From contig NW_008706747.1 of assembly GCF_000327385.1 (NCBI RefSeq), positions 573,396 through 637,395 on the forward strand: 64,000 nt of DNA. Direction: 5' to 3'. The notes beneath the pieces are model-generated. The model had not been told where the DNA came from. It did not search any database and was given only the letters and a program-made list of their open reading frames with translations. Made by a program: the position numbers and the translations under genes. The DNA comes from Lottia gigantea (taxonomy: Eukaryota; Mollusca; Gastropoda; Lottiidae). The stretch's first letter is position 1. Each line of letters opens with the position of its first letter. This document shows, in pieces, positions 33,001 through 48,000 of the stretch.

Positions 33001-36000
33001 GCTATTTTGATAGTGATATCATAAAAAGCGCTTAGTTTTAGTGAAATAATATGAACCACAAACATCTGACTAAAAATTAGAATGGGGGAAATCGCAGCTA
33101 TCAGTCATAATCACAACATTTAGAAACCTCTTTACAATCCCTTTAATACATTTTTTAAGTCAAATTCACAAATTTTTAGCAATCAAAACCTTCAAAAGCT
33201 GACCTTTGACCAAAAATAAAGCATCTGATGACGACCATGTAAATTGTGTTGAAACGTTATGTGCTTTGTTATAAAATAAGTGAGTTATACCATAATATAC
33301 CCCTTGTGTTTTTTATCATATAAATAAAGCATGTCAGGCGCCAGGCAGGATATGCTTACTCTTCTAGACACCTGATAACACTTTTCATTTATTGATATCA
33401 TACTTCCACATGTGAAAAGTTCATTAGCTACTACTACCAATGTTACAACAAAATGCTGTTTTGAATTTCGGGTTTCGTTTTGGGGTGCAAATCGTTAGTA
33501 TTGGTTTATTTCTTCAGGCAAATTCTCAATCTTTAGAACAGAACAATATATTTGATCTAATGACTCACTGCTCTCAAGAAACTTGTGTCAATGTCACAAA
33601 GTGTTGGTCATCACATTGGTCATAGTAACATGTTAGTGTGACACTAAGATTAGTACTGTAACTAGTTGACGAGACAATCGTGTGACTCATATTGATGACA
33701 GGACAAGATACTAGTTACTCTTGGCGAGTTCAAATTCTATTATTATCATCTGATATCCTACCAATCTGTCTTGTCTCCAAGGCTCCAGATAGAATTAATC
33801 TTCTATTGAATTCCATTTCACATCAAACAAAAATTCCTTCAGACTTGGGAGGTCTTTGACCTCAATTTTCAACAATAATTGAGCTCAATTCTATTCAATA
33901 GGGATCTCAGAATATCAAATATTGCAGATGGACATGGTCATAGCTTCAATTTTGATATTTGTGGAAATTTCTGTTCAGGCTTGGTATAATATTATCTTGA
34001 AAACGTTTTACTGTCACATTTTTTTTTTTTGGATCAAATTAATTTGTCAGAAGGGAAAAACCACTGCACTATAAGCTATTTGGATTTGACTTATCCTTTA
34101 ATTTGATTGTAGAGAGATTTTCCTAGAGGTCATGTACATTGATGACATTTGATGGTTTTTTTGCATCATTCCAAATTCCTGTTTAATGGCGCAAAAATAA
34201 TAACTACAAAAGATTTTAATTTAAAGATGGCTTTCCCCAATAACCTACCTGTATATGTATAATTTATTAAAGCTGTCAAAGCATCAGGATCTACATCTTT
34301 AATTTTTATTTCATCCATAGTCTTTTCACGTACATCACTTGTGAACATCGCTGCAAAATAGTCCGAAGCTGCACTTAACACTAGTCTATGGGCAGGAATA
34401 CGTTTTTGACCCGCTATAATAATCACATCACATAACTGTCGTTTGGCCACGTAGCCTTCCATTTTTCGCATCATTTTTTCAGAATGGTTAATGGAACGGA
34501 ATTCATCTCCGACCACATCTTCCATCTTGTTGCGGTTGTAACTTGCATAGGTATTTTGTACTAAGTACCTGCAATTAGAAAAAAAAATTTGTAAGTGTCA
34601 CTATTCATCATTTCAAACTATATATGTAATAAAACATATAAAAATTGTAATTTTAAATAATGGAACACAATTTTACGGTATTCAACTCCTTAGTTTCATT
34701 TCACCTGATGATGACAATGTAAATTGATGACACATTGTGTACAATAAAACTAAGGAGTAGTATTCCATTAAATTGTGTTTCGTTATTTAATGTGATCTCT
34801 ACCCTTAAATATCTTAAAGGATTAACTATAATTTGTTAATGTCTAAAAATGACAATCATGAATATTGAATCAGGTAAGAATTTCAATGCAAAGGTATAGA
34901 GAATATTATTTCATTCTTTCAATTTTTACTATAATGTACCAGTTAAGATTCAAATAAGCGTCCATTTGAATTTTGTCTTTGATAAATCCTATGAAGATTT
35001 ACATCTACCATTAAGACTAGCTAACAAAACTAAATCATTATACAAAATTTCAAATTCAACCTATCAAACATTAAATATTCTGTTCACAATCAAATTCTGT
35101 AGTTTTTTTTTAAGTCTACATACAGTTGAGTAATCCAATGGGAATTCATTCATAACAATTGCTAAAAGCATCCAACATTAAATATTTATGTAAAATGTTT
35201 AGAAACAACAAAACAGTAGACTAAACCTTAAAGATGGGTTCCCTTATTTCTATATACTCATATAAATAGAAAGTAGAGGTGTTCTAATGACTTGGAAAAA
35301 TACCAGTTTGTCTAACATGTCCATAATTAATTTAAATAAGCTAAATTAGAAGAGAATTACCAGCAGAATTCTAATGAGTGACCAATCAAGAAAGGTCAAA
35401 AAGTCTTCTTTTTTTTTATCCAGACTGTACATTTATGATTGGTTAAAACTCTTAATTATATGCAATAAGAACATAATGATATGATTAAGAATACATGATA
35501 ATTCATTCGAAACACCAATTAATCAAATAGTTTGCTTAATTTGACACTAAGAAAATAAGGAAACCCATCTTTAAAGTCAAATAGCTAGTTTTGTGTAGTA
35601 GCATAACAGATAAATATAACAAAGTCATTAAGAACACCTACTGTTATAAAAACAAGGATTATATGCAGAAATATATGTAATCTAAACATTGAGAATATGA
35701 GTAAGTTTATTTTTGTATGTGGTAAAGATATTAAATACTGGATATAGATGTCATTAAGTTGTACATATTGTATCAACAATGTTAAATAACATTTGTTTAA
35801 TATACTAGTCTTTACACATAGATTGTGTTGCTGGCAGCTACCAGAACAAAATCTATGAATCAAAATCATGTGAGGTTCTTGTCCCCCTCATCGTGTCCTA
35901 ACCACACCCCCATTCATCATACTTCCTCGAGGCCATGGTAATACAAATCAAAGAATTTAAGTATTCATATAAACATTGTCCAATCAAAATTGGCTCTGAA

Positions 36001-39000
36001 ACATTTCTAGGAAGTCTCAGCCAATCAAATCAAATCACTCGTTATAGATGCTTTGTTAACAAAACAGTTATTTCAGTACTTTATCTAACCATTCAGAAAA
36101 CTGCTCGTATTGCACATTTTGGCTTTTAAGATGTTGATTCATTTTTCCAGGGGGGCAACTGACCCCATTTGCCCTATTGTGCAGACCCTCATGTGTTTAA
36201 CAGACACAGCTGTTGAATGCTACAATGTAAACCTTTAAGTTCATCAACTGGTAGACGCCTTTTCTAAACGAAACGCTGTCTAGAGAAATTAAATGTGGAA
36301 TTTTTCAATATAAATGCACAATTGCAGTATGCAGTTTGATTGCAGGATGTAATAAAAGAGTTAAGAGTATGATTGAGAATAATAGAAAAGGTTATAAACA
36401 GTTTAACCAATTACCAGGCCAGATTGTAGTGTTATAAAAGGCTTGACATTTATATTGAATGATAATAAATAATAGACAAATAACAGTTCACACCATAATA
36501 CACATTGATAACAGCTTTGATATTTACACATTTTAATACATGGTTATTTCCAGGTCAAAACACATTTTAAATTCATGAATATTCATTACTTTAAACACAT
36601 TGCTGTGTATATATAAACTATTCTATTTACACATTTTAATAGATAGTCCCAGGTCAAAAACACATTTTAAATTCATGAATATTCATTACTTTAAATACAT
36701 TGCTGTACAATATAAACTATTCTACTTACACATTTTAATAGATAGTTCCAGGTCAAAAACATTTTAAATTCATGAATATTCATTACTTTAAACACATTGC
36801 TGTACAATATAAACTATTCTATTTACACATTTTAATAGATAGTTCCAGGTCAAAAACATTTTAAATCTATGAATATTCATTACATTAAAACGTAAATATT
36901 GCAAACACCAAACCAACCACCATTCGACTACCAATCAACAAGAATTACAATGATCAGAATGAGTTTGGAAGAATGAAGAAGATCGAGTAACTCACGCCAC
37001 ACCTTTCACCGCCATGTCATTCGACCCGACCAGATCTAACGAAGAATCAACAACCAAACCAACAACACAGAATCATCCAATTTGAATCATTCCAACTACC
37101 AACTACTACAACTACCTACTTTACGATATCAGCATCCGCTGGAAGTGACGTTAACTTGTCATCTACCAACCAAAAACCAAGACACAAGTTTTTATTTCAG
37201 CAGACTAGTTCTATTAAGGCGAGAATAAACATTGTTCTGCCTAGTGTAGGATTTAGATACAGTAGAAAAAACAATAACCGTATTGTGTCCGCACCACAAT
37301 TTTCTTCTGCAACGAAAATCAGGCACTACACACTGTACCTCTTCTATTTGCGTCTTAAGCCAAAAATCATCTTGGCAATCTCAAAAAACCTCGTTTCAAG
37401 GATTATCTTGAAATCTAGCAGCTAATTTCGTATAAACTAATCTACCAGAACAATTTCAGGTTTTTCAACCTAGAATATCAATAATAACAGCTAGTCGCCA
37501 GAGCGTTACTAAGCAGACATGCAATATGATACAATTAATGTTGAACATTTTGATTAATATGATAATTGATCTGGTTAGTGTTGCCAGATTAATTGGTTTT
37601 GTCTAAAATAAGTCTGTTGATGAAATAATCTATTAATGGCTGGCTATCCTGTGATAATACCTCAATCATTATCATATAAACTTTCTCCATACCATTTGCT
37701 AGTTCAGCGGTTTTCAACTTTTTTCTTTCAATTACCCTTTTCAGGTTTCTTGACCTGATGCATTACCTCCCTTTCCCCTATAAATCCTTACTATTTCGTG
37801 ATTTTCTTTGAGAATAGTTTGACTGAATAGAAAGACTTCAATAGTAACTGTCCGAAACATTTTATGCGAGACTACAAAGCACCTCATTACCTCAGTCAAA
37901 ATACTCCCTTAGCGGTAATTACCCCAGATTGAAAACTCCCTATACTCGTTTGAATGTTAGTTCGTTTCAGATGCAAAATTTACGCAATCATTTTTTTCTG
38001 TAGGCACCAAATTTCATGGAATGGGCTAAAAACAATTTCAGTACCTTACCTTACATCAGTTTTGAAGAAATCACATGAAAACCACCCAGTACTTTGACTA
38101 ACTAAATACTAAAATACTAATGTACTGTTCCAAACAATAGTAGAAATCTACTAACGTACTATTCCAACCTACTATTATTCAGTACTAATAATAGAGACTA
38201 AACACGTATCATTTGGTACCAAAATATTGAGTCAGTACTTAGCCAGAAGACATACATTCCATACTAACATAATAACTAACCTTTGGTCTGGTACCAGTTA
38301 TATATCTAACTCATAATGACTACCTTGTTTCTAACCAATATAAATATCACGAATGCCTTAGAGAGTTTACATGTCTCACTTTTAGATGATCACTTGACTC
38401 CAATTCCTATTTTTACACTGAACATAACTCTCAACTTCTGCCAAGATATTGTCACAAGGGAATTTAGTTCCGACATTTTTTACACCTTATAGCTTCCTTA
38501 CATATGAATTGTTTCAAAATGAAAGACATTGTTTGATTTCGGGCCTAGACTTTTGACACATTAACGACTAAACAGTTATACATTTTCATGAGTTCAGTGA
38601 CAGATTTACCTCGTATGATTTTTCTCAAAAAGAAGTGAAAACGAACAGAAGTGAAAAAAGCAAGAACTTAATATGAAATATTGAAACTTTGAATCAACAA
38701 TTTTTGATATTTTTGATATTCCAAACCTGTGTACATTTTTCGTAAAACAGAACCAAAAAATTTAACCATGCGGACCCAAAAATTTGGCAAATCTGAATCA
38801 ACATTTTCCCATACTAAAGCAATAACAGCATATAATGCAAAAATCCAACATATTAAAGGGAGACTTATGCCATCCATTTTAGCAGAAACAATAATTTTTT
38901 TTAACTTAAATAATGATTAATAGTGTGCTCAACTCATAGTGGTTGATATCCAAACCTTCAACTATTATTCAAGACCCAAATAAACCCCCGATAATGACAT

Positions 39001-42000
39001 TTTAGACCTTTTTCACAGCGAAACGTGCAAAATATGCACAACATTTCTTAAACCCTGTCTACATTACCTTCAATGAATATTCTATCCTTTGATAAATGTC
39101 AACATGTACAAGTCAAGTAGTTAGTAAAACGAAAGTAGTTTTTGCCACTGTATTCATACAGTAAACATGTACAGAATCTTCGCTATTTTTTCAATCAGGT
39201 ATCTCTGTAGCAACTCAATGTCAATTTGAAGTAGTTTCAAAATCAAGTCAAGATACAATGGAGATAACCTTTGTAGTAATTTTGAAAGTAGATGCTCTAC
39301 TTAAAGGAACACTATCTCTTAGAATGGACATAAATCTCAATTTTGGTTAATAAGAGTATATATTCATCAGTTGGACTTACCAGGTGCCATGACTAAAGAA
39401 TAGAATCTCTGTATTACACGTTATATCCATTAAACTAAGAAACTGTTCAAAATGAGACTTATTTAGGCAAAGTTTAAAAATTTATATTTTTTAGTCATCC
39501 TAAGAGGTATAGTAGTATACCTTTAAAAATACACAGTTCCCTAAATATTTGCTTTAACAATACAGCTTAATTTCAGCTTTCCTTAACCCTTCACAGAATT
39601 AAATCCCACATTATATTCTTCTTCAATTCAATGTCCACAGCAAGGTGACAATGAATTTTTCAGATAAAATGCAAAATAGGAATTTAAAAGAAAATTGTGT
39701 TAACTTACATCAGTCTGAATATTTCCATGTATTTCAATTCGTGTAAAATGTTCTAAATCAGCAGTTTCATTCTGATACACAAGTAACAAGACTCAATGTC
39801 GATATTCAAAGAAATTCTTGATAGGAAAACTTAAAAAGTCATTCAAAATCCCATCAAGTATTGAATGAACATCAAACAATTTGAACTTCAACTCAATTTT
39901 CTCTACCTCCCATTAATTTCACTGATTGTCATTCAAGAATCCTTTCACAATAGACTTTCCTTTATTTGAATGTCAATAGCAGACGGATTGGTTTTGAATG
40001 ACAGACGGATAAAACATGTAATGAAGTACAACAATATATCTATGGCAAGATGTATTTAGTTAATCTAGTTAGGATATAATCAATACATAAAAGTAATTAA
40101 TAATTCATCTACAAAAAAAAAAACCCTACTATATTGCAATGTCTATTTATAGATCTTTTCAATGCAGACGTGAATAAAAACAATTTGAATTTTCATTATG
40201 TATAGCATATCGAGTTTCCATGTTGAGGCTTAGCACGCTATGGAAAATGGTTGATCTTAATGTCAGTGGGGATTTCATGACGGTTTTCAATTATTCTACA
40301 ACTATCTAACAATATCTCAATCAATTCTGAAATATTCCAGACAAAGATACGAATAAAATTGTAATTATTCTCGCTACACAATCAGATTAAAATAGAAATC
40401 TATTACGCTTTCTGACATTTTTTGAAACAAAACTGAACTGAGGTTATATCAAACTGTAATTTAATAGGACACTTTCGCCATCCCTTTTGCCAATCGTACC
40501 TTAGACTCAGAAATGGAAATTATTTAGCTCAGCTGATCAGTAATAACGTTCACAGCTCACCGTTGAAATTTCCCTGTTTGAATATTGAAATGACTTAAGC
40601 CTGGAATTATCCAAGTAACAAAAACTGCAAAAACCTTTCGAGTTCACATGAAAATAAAATTAATGGAGTTTTACATCCTATTTTTCTGCTCCTTATGGGC
40701 AATTTTGACATGACAGCTGCATTAGCCTACTTTTTTCAATTTCCAACTGTCAAGGGATCTTCAAAGTGCACAGACTGTAGCACAAGGGGGCCTTGGTTTA
40801 TTGTCCCATCAATTAGAGCCCCTTCAACCTGCATCCAACTCACTAAGCCACCGTGGCTACTAAATATCCTCTAGAGAGTTCTCATGAAAAATATTGTTTA
40901 TTTGATATTATCAGCGTTACACAGACAAAATATGTAGATTGAAGGCCAAGTAAATATCAAAATATCAGCATAAACATTATATCTATGTAGGTGGCTTAGA
41001 GTCATCATAAACCAACTCAAGCCTCCATGTAATTGATATAAAAAGGTCAATATCCAACAAATTTTGACAGTTGTCAGGTTTGTTTTCTTAACTACTTTCC
41101 CCCCTTGAAGAAAAACAGGATTTAATAGCTCGTCTTTCAAGGTAGAAATTGAAATTTTGAGGCAAGACAAAGACAGTATTGATACATTACAAAATAAAGA
41201 TGATACTGGTAGTTATTTTTATCATTAAGAAAACAAATCTCTTACAAACTATTTGAATATGGGAATATTTGAAATTCCAAACTATATTTGAGATCTTTGA
41301 CAGCCATTGTATCTCTTTTTAATCGGATGTACACAGAAATATTTTTTTTTTCAAAGGCCATTATTAAAAAAAAATTAATCCACTTAGATGGACAACCTTT
41401 CCTACGAGTTAAAAAATTAACCTGTACATAAGTCCAACATAGCAATTTCAAAATCAGATCACAGGGTGCTATTAGGTGAGCAACGATATATACCTTTTAT
41501 CTATAGACATTATTGGTCAGCTTACCATATCTCAGGGTGATATCATGTGTCCTGTCCATCATCTTATCTGTGCTACAAATTCAACATGCCCATTTGCAGA
41601 GTGATATCAAGTTTTGAGTATTTACCTTTTCCCTATTTGAAAATATACCTTTATCTTTTATCTTTAAACAGACCGTCAACAACTTCCAAGAATGTCAAGA
41701 AATATCAAGAATTAATAATTCAAGATAAAATTTAATTTCCTGTGAATTTGACGATGACAAGTCAGAGAGACCACATGACAAATCTCTGACTAAGCCATGA
41801 CAGAGATATCAATATTACCTTTTATAGCGATTCTAGAGCTTGTCTCTCTTACGCCTGTGAGCTCTTCACCAATAAACCATCAGTTTCAATTAGAAAGAAA
41901 ACAAAAATAGCCGTCTGCTCTGATTCAGTTAAGATAACTCTGTAGCCCCAGGTTATGTAGACAGTTATTATTGATGATTGTACTGTTTGACCAGGCCTCA

Positions 42001-45000
42001 AACCAGTCGGCTCTATTTCAAACATCTCACCGAACCTAATCAGTACAGTCATCAGGTTAATCTTAACCCCGACCACAGATATCAAAGTGTCTAAGATGTT
42101 CCGAGGCAAAAAAGCTATATTCAGCGGTATTAAAGGGATACTACCTCTTAGAATGGAGATAAAATTTAAAGTCTAAAACCTGGTCAATAAGTATATGTAT
42201 TTATCAGTTAGAATCTCTATTCAAGATGGTATATAATCACTAAGTAACTAAGTAATAATTGAAAAACGCTTTTAAGCTTGTTTCAAAATTACTTATATTT
42301 TGGATTATAGAGAGATTCAGTTGTTATTTTTGACAGCAACTAAGTCCATGAAAAAAAAACTCATTTTGGCCAAGATTTAAAATTTAAATTTTTTGGTCAC
42401 CCTAAGTGGTAGTAAACCTTTAAATTCATCTTTTTTTTTTAAAACCATGCATTATGCATGTACACTTCTTTCTAAATGAGAAATTGAAATTCTTCATAAA
42501 CTGACAGTAAAAATGTAACATGAAATTGAAAAACAAGTTTGAAGACAAAATTAAGAATAAATATTATACTGCACAAAAGTAAAGACTTATTTGTCTATAT
42601 TATTTGGTATACTGAAAAGATTAAAAAAAAAAAAAGCAGCCAATCTGGCATTTTCTCGTGTCCAGCTTGTCACAACTCATCATTACATGATGCTATAACT
42701 CAAATTGATGGAAGCCCACAAACAATTCCACTTCAAGAACATTCAATACATGAATCCTTTTAACAACCCTTAAAATGAAAGATAAAATCAATAAATTAGA
42801 GGATAAGAGCCTTCTTAATCATTCTAACCAGAAGGCAAACTGATTTAAAGATACAATCCCAGTTAATATAGTCACTATTCTTGTATCATGGCATGCAGTG
42901 ATTTGATTAGACTGTACATCAACAAATATAGCCAATCAAATTCCTCAGCAAAATAATTGAGCCATAATATTTTCATCTGGTAGAACTCCTTTAAGTACCA
43001 AAATACCACTTACATACTGAAGAATTCCACAGATAAGGGAGACAAGCATGCATGTAGCAAAGATAAAACCAAACATAACACATTTTATCTGAAATTGGCC
43101 TCCAGATATCAGAGTACTTAATTAGATTGAGAGGATAATAGAAGCTGTCAGATTTGAGTGGTCTATGATATGTATGTGACTATGCCAACAGTGATAAGAG
43201 CTATGCCTACAGGCTATGTAGTTATCAGTGTACACTGAGTTGAAAAGATTTTTACTGTTTCATTTTGATCATTTGTTTACTTTCTCCACTGCTATTTTAT
43301 TGTTGCTGAAAATAGAATGTGGATTTTTCGAGATCAAATTCTATTTTTGGAAGCAATTTCACTTCGTATGAAGAGACCATCTTTCTGAATAGTTGTTACA
43401 ATTTCAGGAACTAACCAAAAACATTAGGCCTACTTATTGAGTAAGCAAAATTATATTAGAACATTTAAACTTATTGTGCCTATTGATATTTTTGAATATC
43501 TTGAGGCAGGAAGTATCCAATATATTTAGCACACACACCTTATTAACCTTTGAACTCTTTCAAACAGATATAGCAAAAGGGATGCTGCTTGCAAAGTCAA
43601 GTCACTCACTGGCATTTTTGCCTTAATTGCCTTTCATAAAGCCATCAAATATGATATTTGACATAAGCTAACAATTAATGTATTTAGCACTATCATAACA
43701 GTGATATTTGTTATTGTATTTTGTCATTAACCGTTTCTATGTAGAATAGAGAAGTTTATTTTTTCCGAATGCCATGTTTTTAAACCTAGTTTAACTGGAT
43801 CGCGAACGATTTGAGCCTCAATCACAAAGTCGCATATCATTGACAACATGTACAAGACTAGCGTTTTATTGGTTAACTATTAGTTATTAGTAATTGTCCC
43901 CCTGGTTTTGGGGTTAGCAGCTTTTAGCCAGCTTTCATTTGGCCCTCAATAACGCAAAAAGAGAGGTTTAACCTTCAGTGTTTTAATATGTCCACAGTCG
44001 TTTAAACATTAAAAATATGAAATTAGCGCCTAACTCTCAAAGCACATTTGACAACTTAAACTGAAAAGTAATAATTACAAAATATCCTGGTTCACTGACA
44101 GCAGAGTTAAAGCCTACAGAAATATAAAACCAAACGATGTAACTTGTGTTTAACTGAAAAGCTTGCCATCAATAATGCTCTTAGACACACTTCATTAAAC
44201 AAATCTTCCCAACTTTTCTCGAAGTGTAGACATGAGAATAAGTTCTCTTTGTCCAACTTAGGTAGGGACGCAGACTGAAAATAGGTAAGTTGTCTGTAGA
44301 TCTCATAGCGTGAAAGTCTGAGTAACAACAACATGTTTTAGGTTCTGTTTTAATATTTCTATATAGCTCTACAATTGATGTATTGAGCACTATTTTAACA
44401 GTGGTATTTCTATATATCACTACAATTGGTGTATTGAGCACTATTTAACAGTGGTATTTCTATATATCACTACAATTGATGTATTGAGCACTATTTTAAC
44501 AGTGGTATTTCTATATATCACTACAATTGATGTATTGAGCACTATTTTAACAGTGGTATTTCTATATATCACTACAATTGGTGTATTGAGCACTATTTAA
44601 CAGTGGTATTTCTATATATCTCTACAATTGGTGTATTGAGCACTATTTAACAGTGTAAATAATTTGTGATTGTAGACATATGATTTTATATGTTTTAGAA
44701 TTAGTGTATTTCCCAATATAGCTATCCTGATGCACAATATATCCTATAGGGAATTTCCTATCTACACTTATTGATTTTATTTGTAGAGAAACTATTTTGA
44801 TGTTAAGAGACCTGATTGTTACACGTAGATAAATTGCAATAGAATGGTGAACATCAATAGAATAGAATCCTAGCAATGTCCCAGATGAATTTTCATTTGA
44901 AAATAGATTTGGTCTGTTTGACATTATACTTTTGGATGCAACAACGCAATCAAATATTCAATTAACCCTTCTGGAACCTGGAACACCTGATGTCATTCTG

Positions 45001-48000
45001 CATCTGGGGTAATGGTACAGAATGCCTTTCAGGTAGTGCACAAAGCTAATGTTTGGTATTTCTGTGTCCTAAATCCACAGCCAGAAGTCAGCTTACAGAA
45101 CAATTCAATGCCAAATATAAACAATACCAATTCACAATAGAATAGGTCAAAAAAATTACCATGGAAGTTTTGACTGTACACTTCCTGTATGACACCTTCT
45201 GTACATAAGGGTCTGAATAGTACCCTGTGCATTTTTCTTCATCGACTCAATCAGCAGGTGAAGTGAATATTAATACAACTTTATGCCTTCAATATTATCA
45301 ATATATAAAACATGTGGTATATAACAAAACACCAGAACACAAATCAATAAAATAAAGTATAAAACCATGTACTTGTACACTTCAACAATTAAATATACAT
45401 GCAGTGCTAGGATATCATCTAGGTGTGATATTATTCGCTTCATGCGATATAAATTGAAATGCATCCTTCATTTCAGAGCTAAAGTTATTATGCCATACAG
45501 TGTGCAATGTGGAAAACATTTAAGGTTCATGTACTACAGCCTGTAGGACTGGCAGTCCAAATGCCACTTCACAAGCCTTTTCAAAACCGTTGCAATTCTT
45601 GTCAACCTCACGGAGGGGGTCTCGAAACGGACTTGATGAATTTAAATGTAACTGTTCATAATGACCTTCAACTTTCCCGCCAAATTTCATCATTATTCCG
45701 TGCAATTGTTGATAACATGAAGATGTCTTGCATGACAGTGACTACAAGGATTAGTTTTAATTTCATTAAGAAGAGTTCCACTGATAACCAGAATGCTTTT
45801 CATTTACAATACAACTGAAGAACCGTTCTCAGGCAACTTGAATTTACTATATGTAATTGGGCACATTTTATCGCAGCCTGGTCCTGACGGAGAACGAAAC
45901 ACTTTATAGTTGCTTGGTGTAAAAGGGGCTTCTGTTGAACTAAAAACCTGTCAGTGACCCATGATTTGAGACAGTGGATGAAAATTGTGACAAATTATAA
46001 GAGAATTATTAATGAAGAATAAAGATTATGTCAATAGTCTAGACATGATGTAATAATCATCAATAAATCATACTTTATTATCTAGAACTAGGTCACTTAG
46101 TGGTCATCATACTGGTCATCATACTGGTCATCATACTGGTCATCATAAGGTGAATTCGATTGAACTTCTGTGGTTGAGCTAGAGTTGATAGAGAAATGAC
46201 ATAATTATCTTCAGTGCACATGTAATCGAATTTGATCGAGTTAAGGCAATTTGGCGGGACTTTTGACCATATACAGACACTTCATGCGACCATGTTAACT
46301 CTCCAAATTGTGAGTATCGGACCCAAGCTTCTAACTATGTCAATTATTGCGTCACATGAGTCTCAACTCTAGAAAATATTACAGTTGTGACTCAAGTCTA
46401 ACCCTGGCTCCAATAACTTTCACTGTTGGTCAGCACTGATCTCAATTCCCAACAGTAGCATACAGTAGCAGACCCCCTCACAGCGCCGAAAGCAAATTTT
46501 TTAGGCAAAGATCTCATAACTAGATTAGAAATTTGGACAACCTCAGATATTTCGACCCCCCCTACCCCCCCCCCCCACCCTCTCGGACGTAAACCTGGCT
46601 CCGCCTCTGGTAGCATACTGTGCAGAGATCAAGGGTCTATAGGGAATGCATTTTTTCCATCAAAAATTCAAGACAACACTAAGGTATTGGAGACAATTAC
46701 TCTACATTTTCTATAGCTTTGTTATAAGTCTTCTTACACAGAAAACTGTAAAAACATTATCATAACCTTTACAATTCTAGTGGAAAATTAGAAGTGGCTC
46801 TTCTGAGTTTTTGATAACTGAACATCAAACAAACAGAGTGACAGTTAAATAATCTTGATAAATGGTAGGATTTAAACTAACATGTCTGCTCTACACTTTG
46901 TATCTCACAATTTCTTCTGAACATATTGAATCAAATTATGTCCTAAATGACGTCTGTCAACATCAAGAGAGTCTTTAATGAAATAAATAAATTCTGAGGA
47001 CCCTGTGACTCATTCAGAATGATAATTTTAGTGTGAACATGTAAAAATATTAGTCATTTGATTCATGTTTACCTTATTTCAATTAGTTTGTGTTGACAAA
47101 ATAGGACCAGGACCAAAATATCAGAATATACAGAATTTACCTGAGAGTTTGTGTACGTTAACAGGTAAGGGTTGTTTGACACAGTTCACTTTAATCTCGA
47201 TATATTTATACTTTATAATAATACTAAACATTTACCGAGGTCATTGAGTTCAATCTCTTACCTTTCTTTATTAATGAACATTATCAGTTGGTGTGAAACA
47301 CCCCATAGCCTTCATACCAGTAAAAATATTGGAAATGAATGTCCAATTCCAACTTAAGTTCTTGACCGCAAAATTTTCACAACTGAAGGCAGTTTTTACA
47401 GATTTAACAGATCTAGTTAACTGACCACAACATATAATATTTGTACAAAGCAGATTCAGATACTGGCCTATACAAAAAAATATTTGGTCATCAAAATCAG
47501 CAAAGGGTCTTCAATAATATTTGTGACAGTTCTGCTAAGTTGTCCAAATAAACCCTGAATGGTCAAATTTCCCAGGGAACTTTGCACTTAATCCCTTAAC
47601 TACCTAAATTCAAGGACCTACCGTAATGGAGGCAAAATGGTAACTTTTGTAACAGTTGAACTATGTATTCTTTTTTAACTACATTTTATATTATCTACCA
47701 CGACCCTCTTTTGCCTAATTTTAATTTGGATTGTGGGGTTACCTTGAAATTACCAGCTAATTCTTTGTAGAAAAAGGCATATCAAACCATCCACACATAA
47801 TAATATTAAGACACATGTTTTTATGTCAAAACATGTCAAGCGTAACTTTCATTTAATTAAAAAAATCTCATGTTACCAACACAACTAGTGCCACTTATCA
47901 CCTGAATATTGACCTATTACTCTTATATTGAACTCAAAGGCAACGTAATTAATGTCAAAACATGGACAGTCATAGGGTGGTGTTTCATTTTTCAAGTGTC

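Noticed and set aside
37156-37425. 89-codon plus-strand frame in KLHL intron 1
   Set aside because: No domain, no splice partners that I could find, and a composition like the surrounding DNA.
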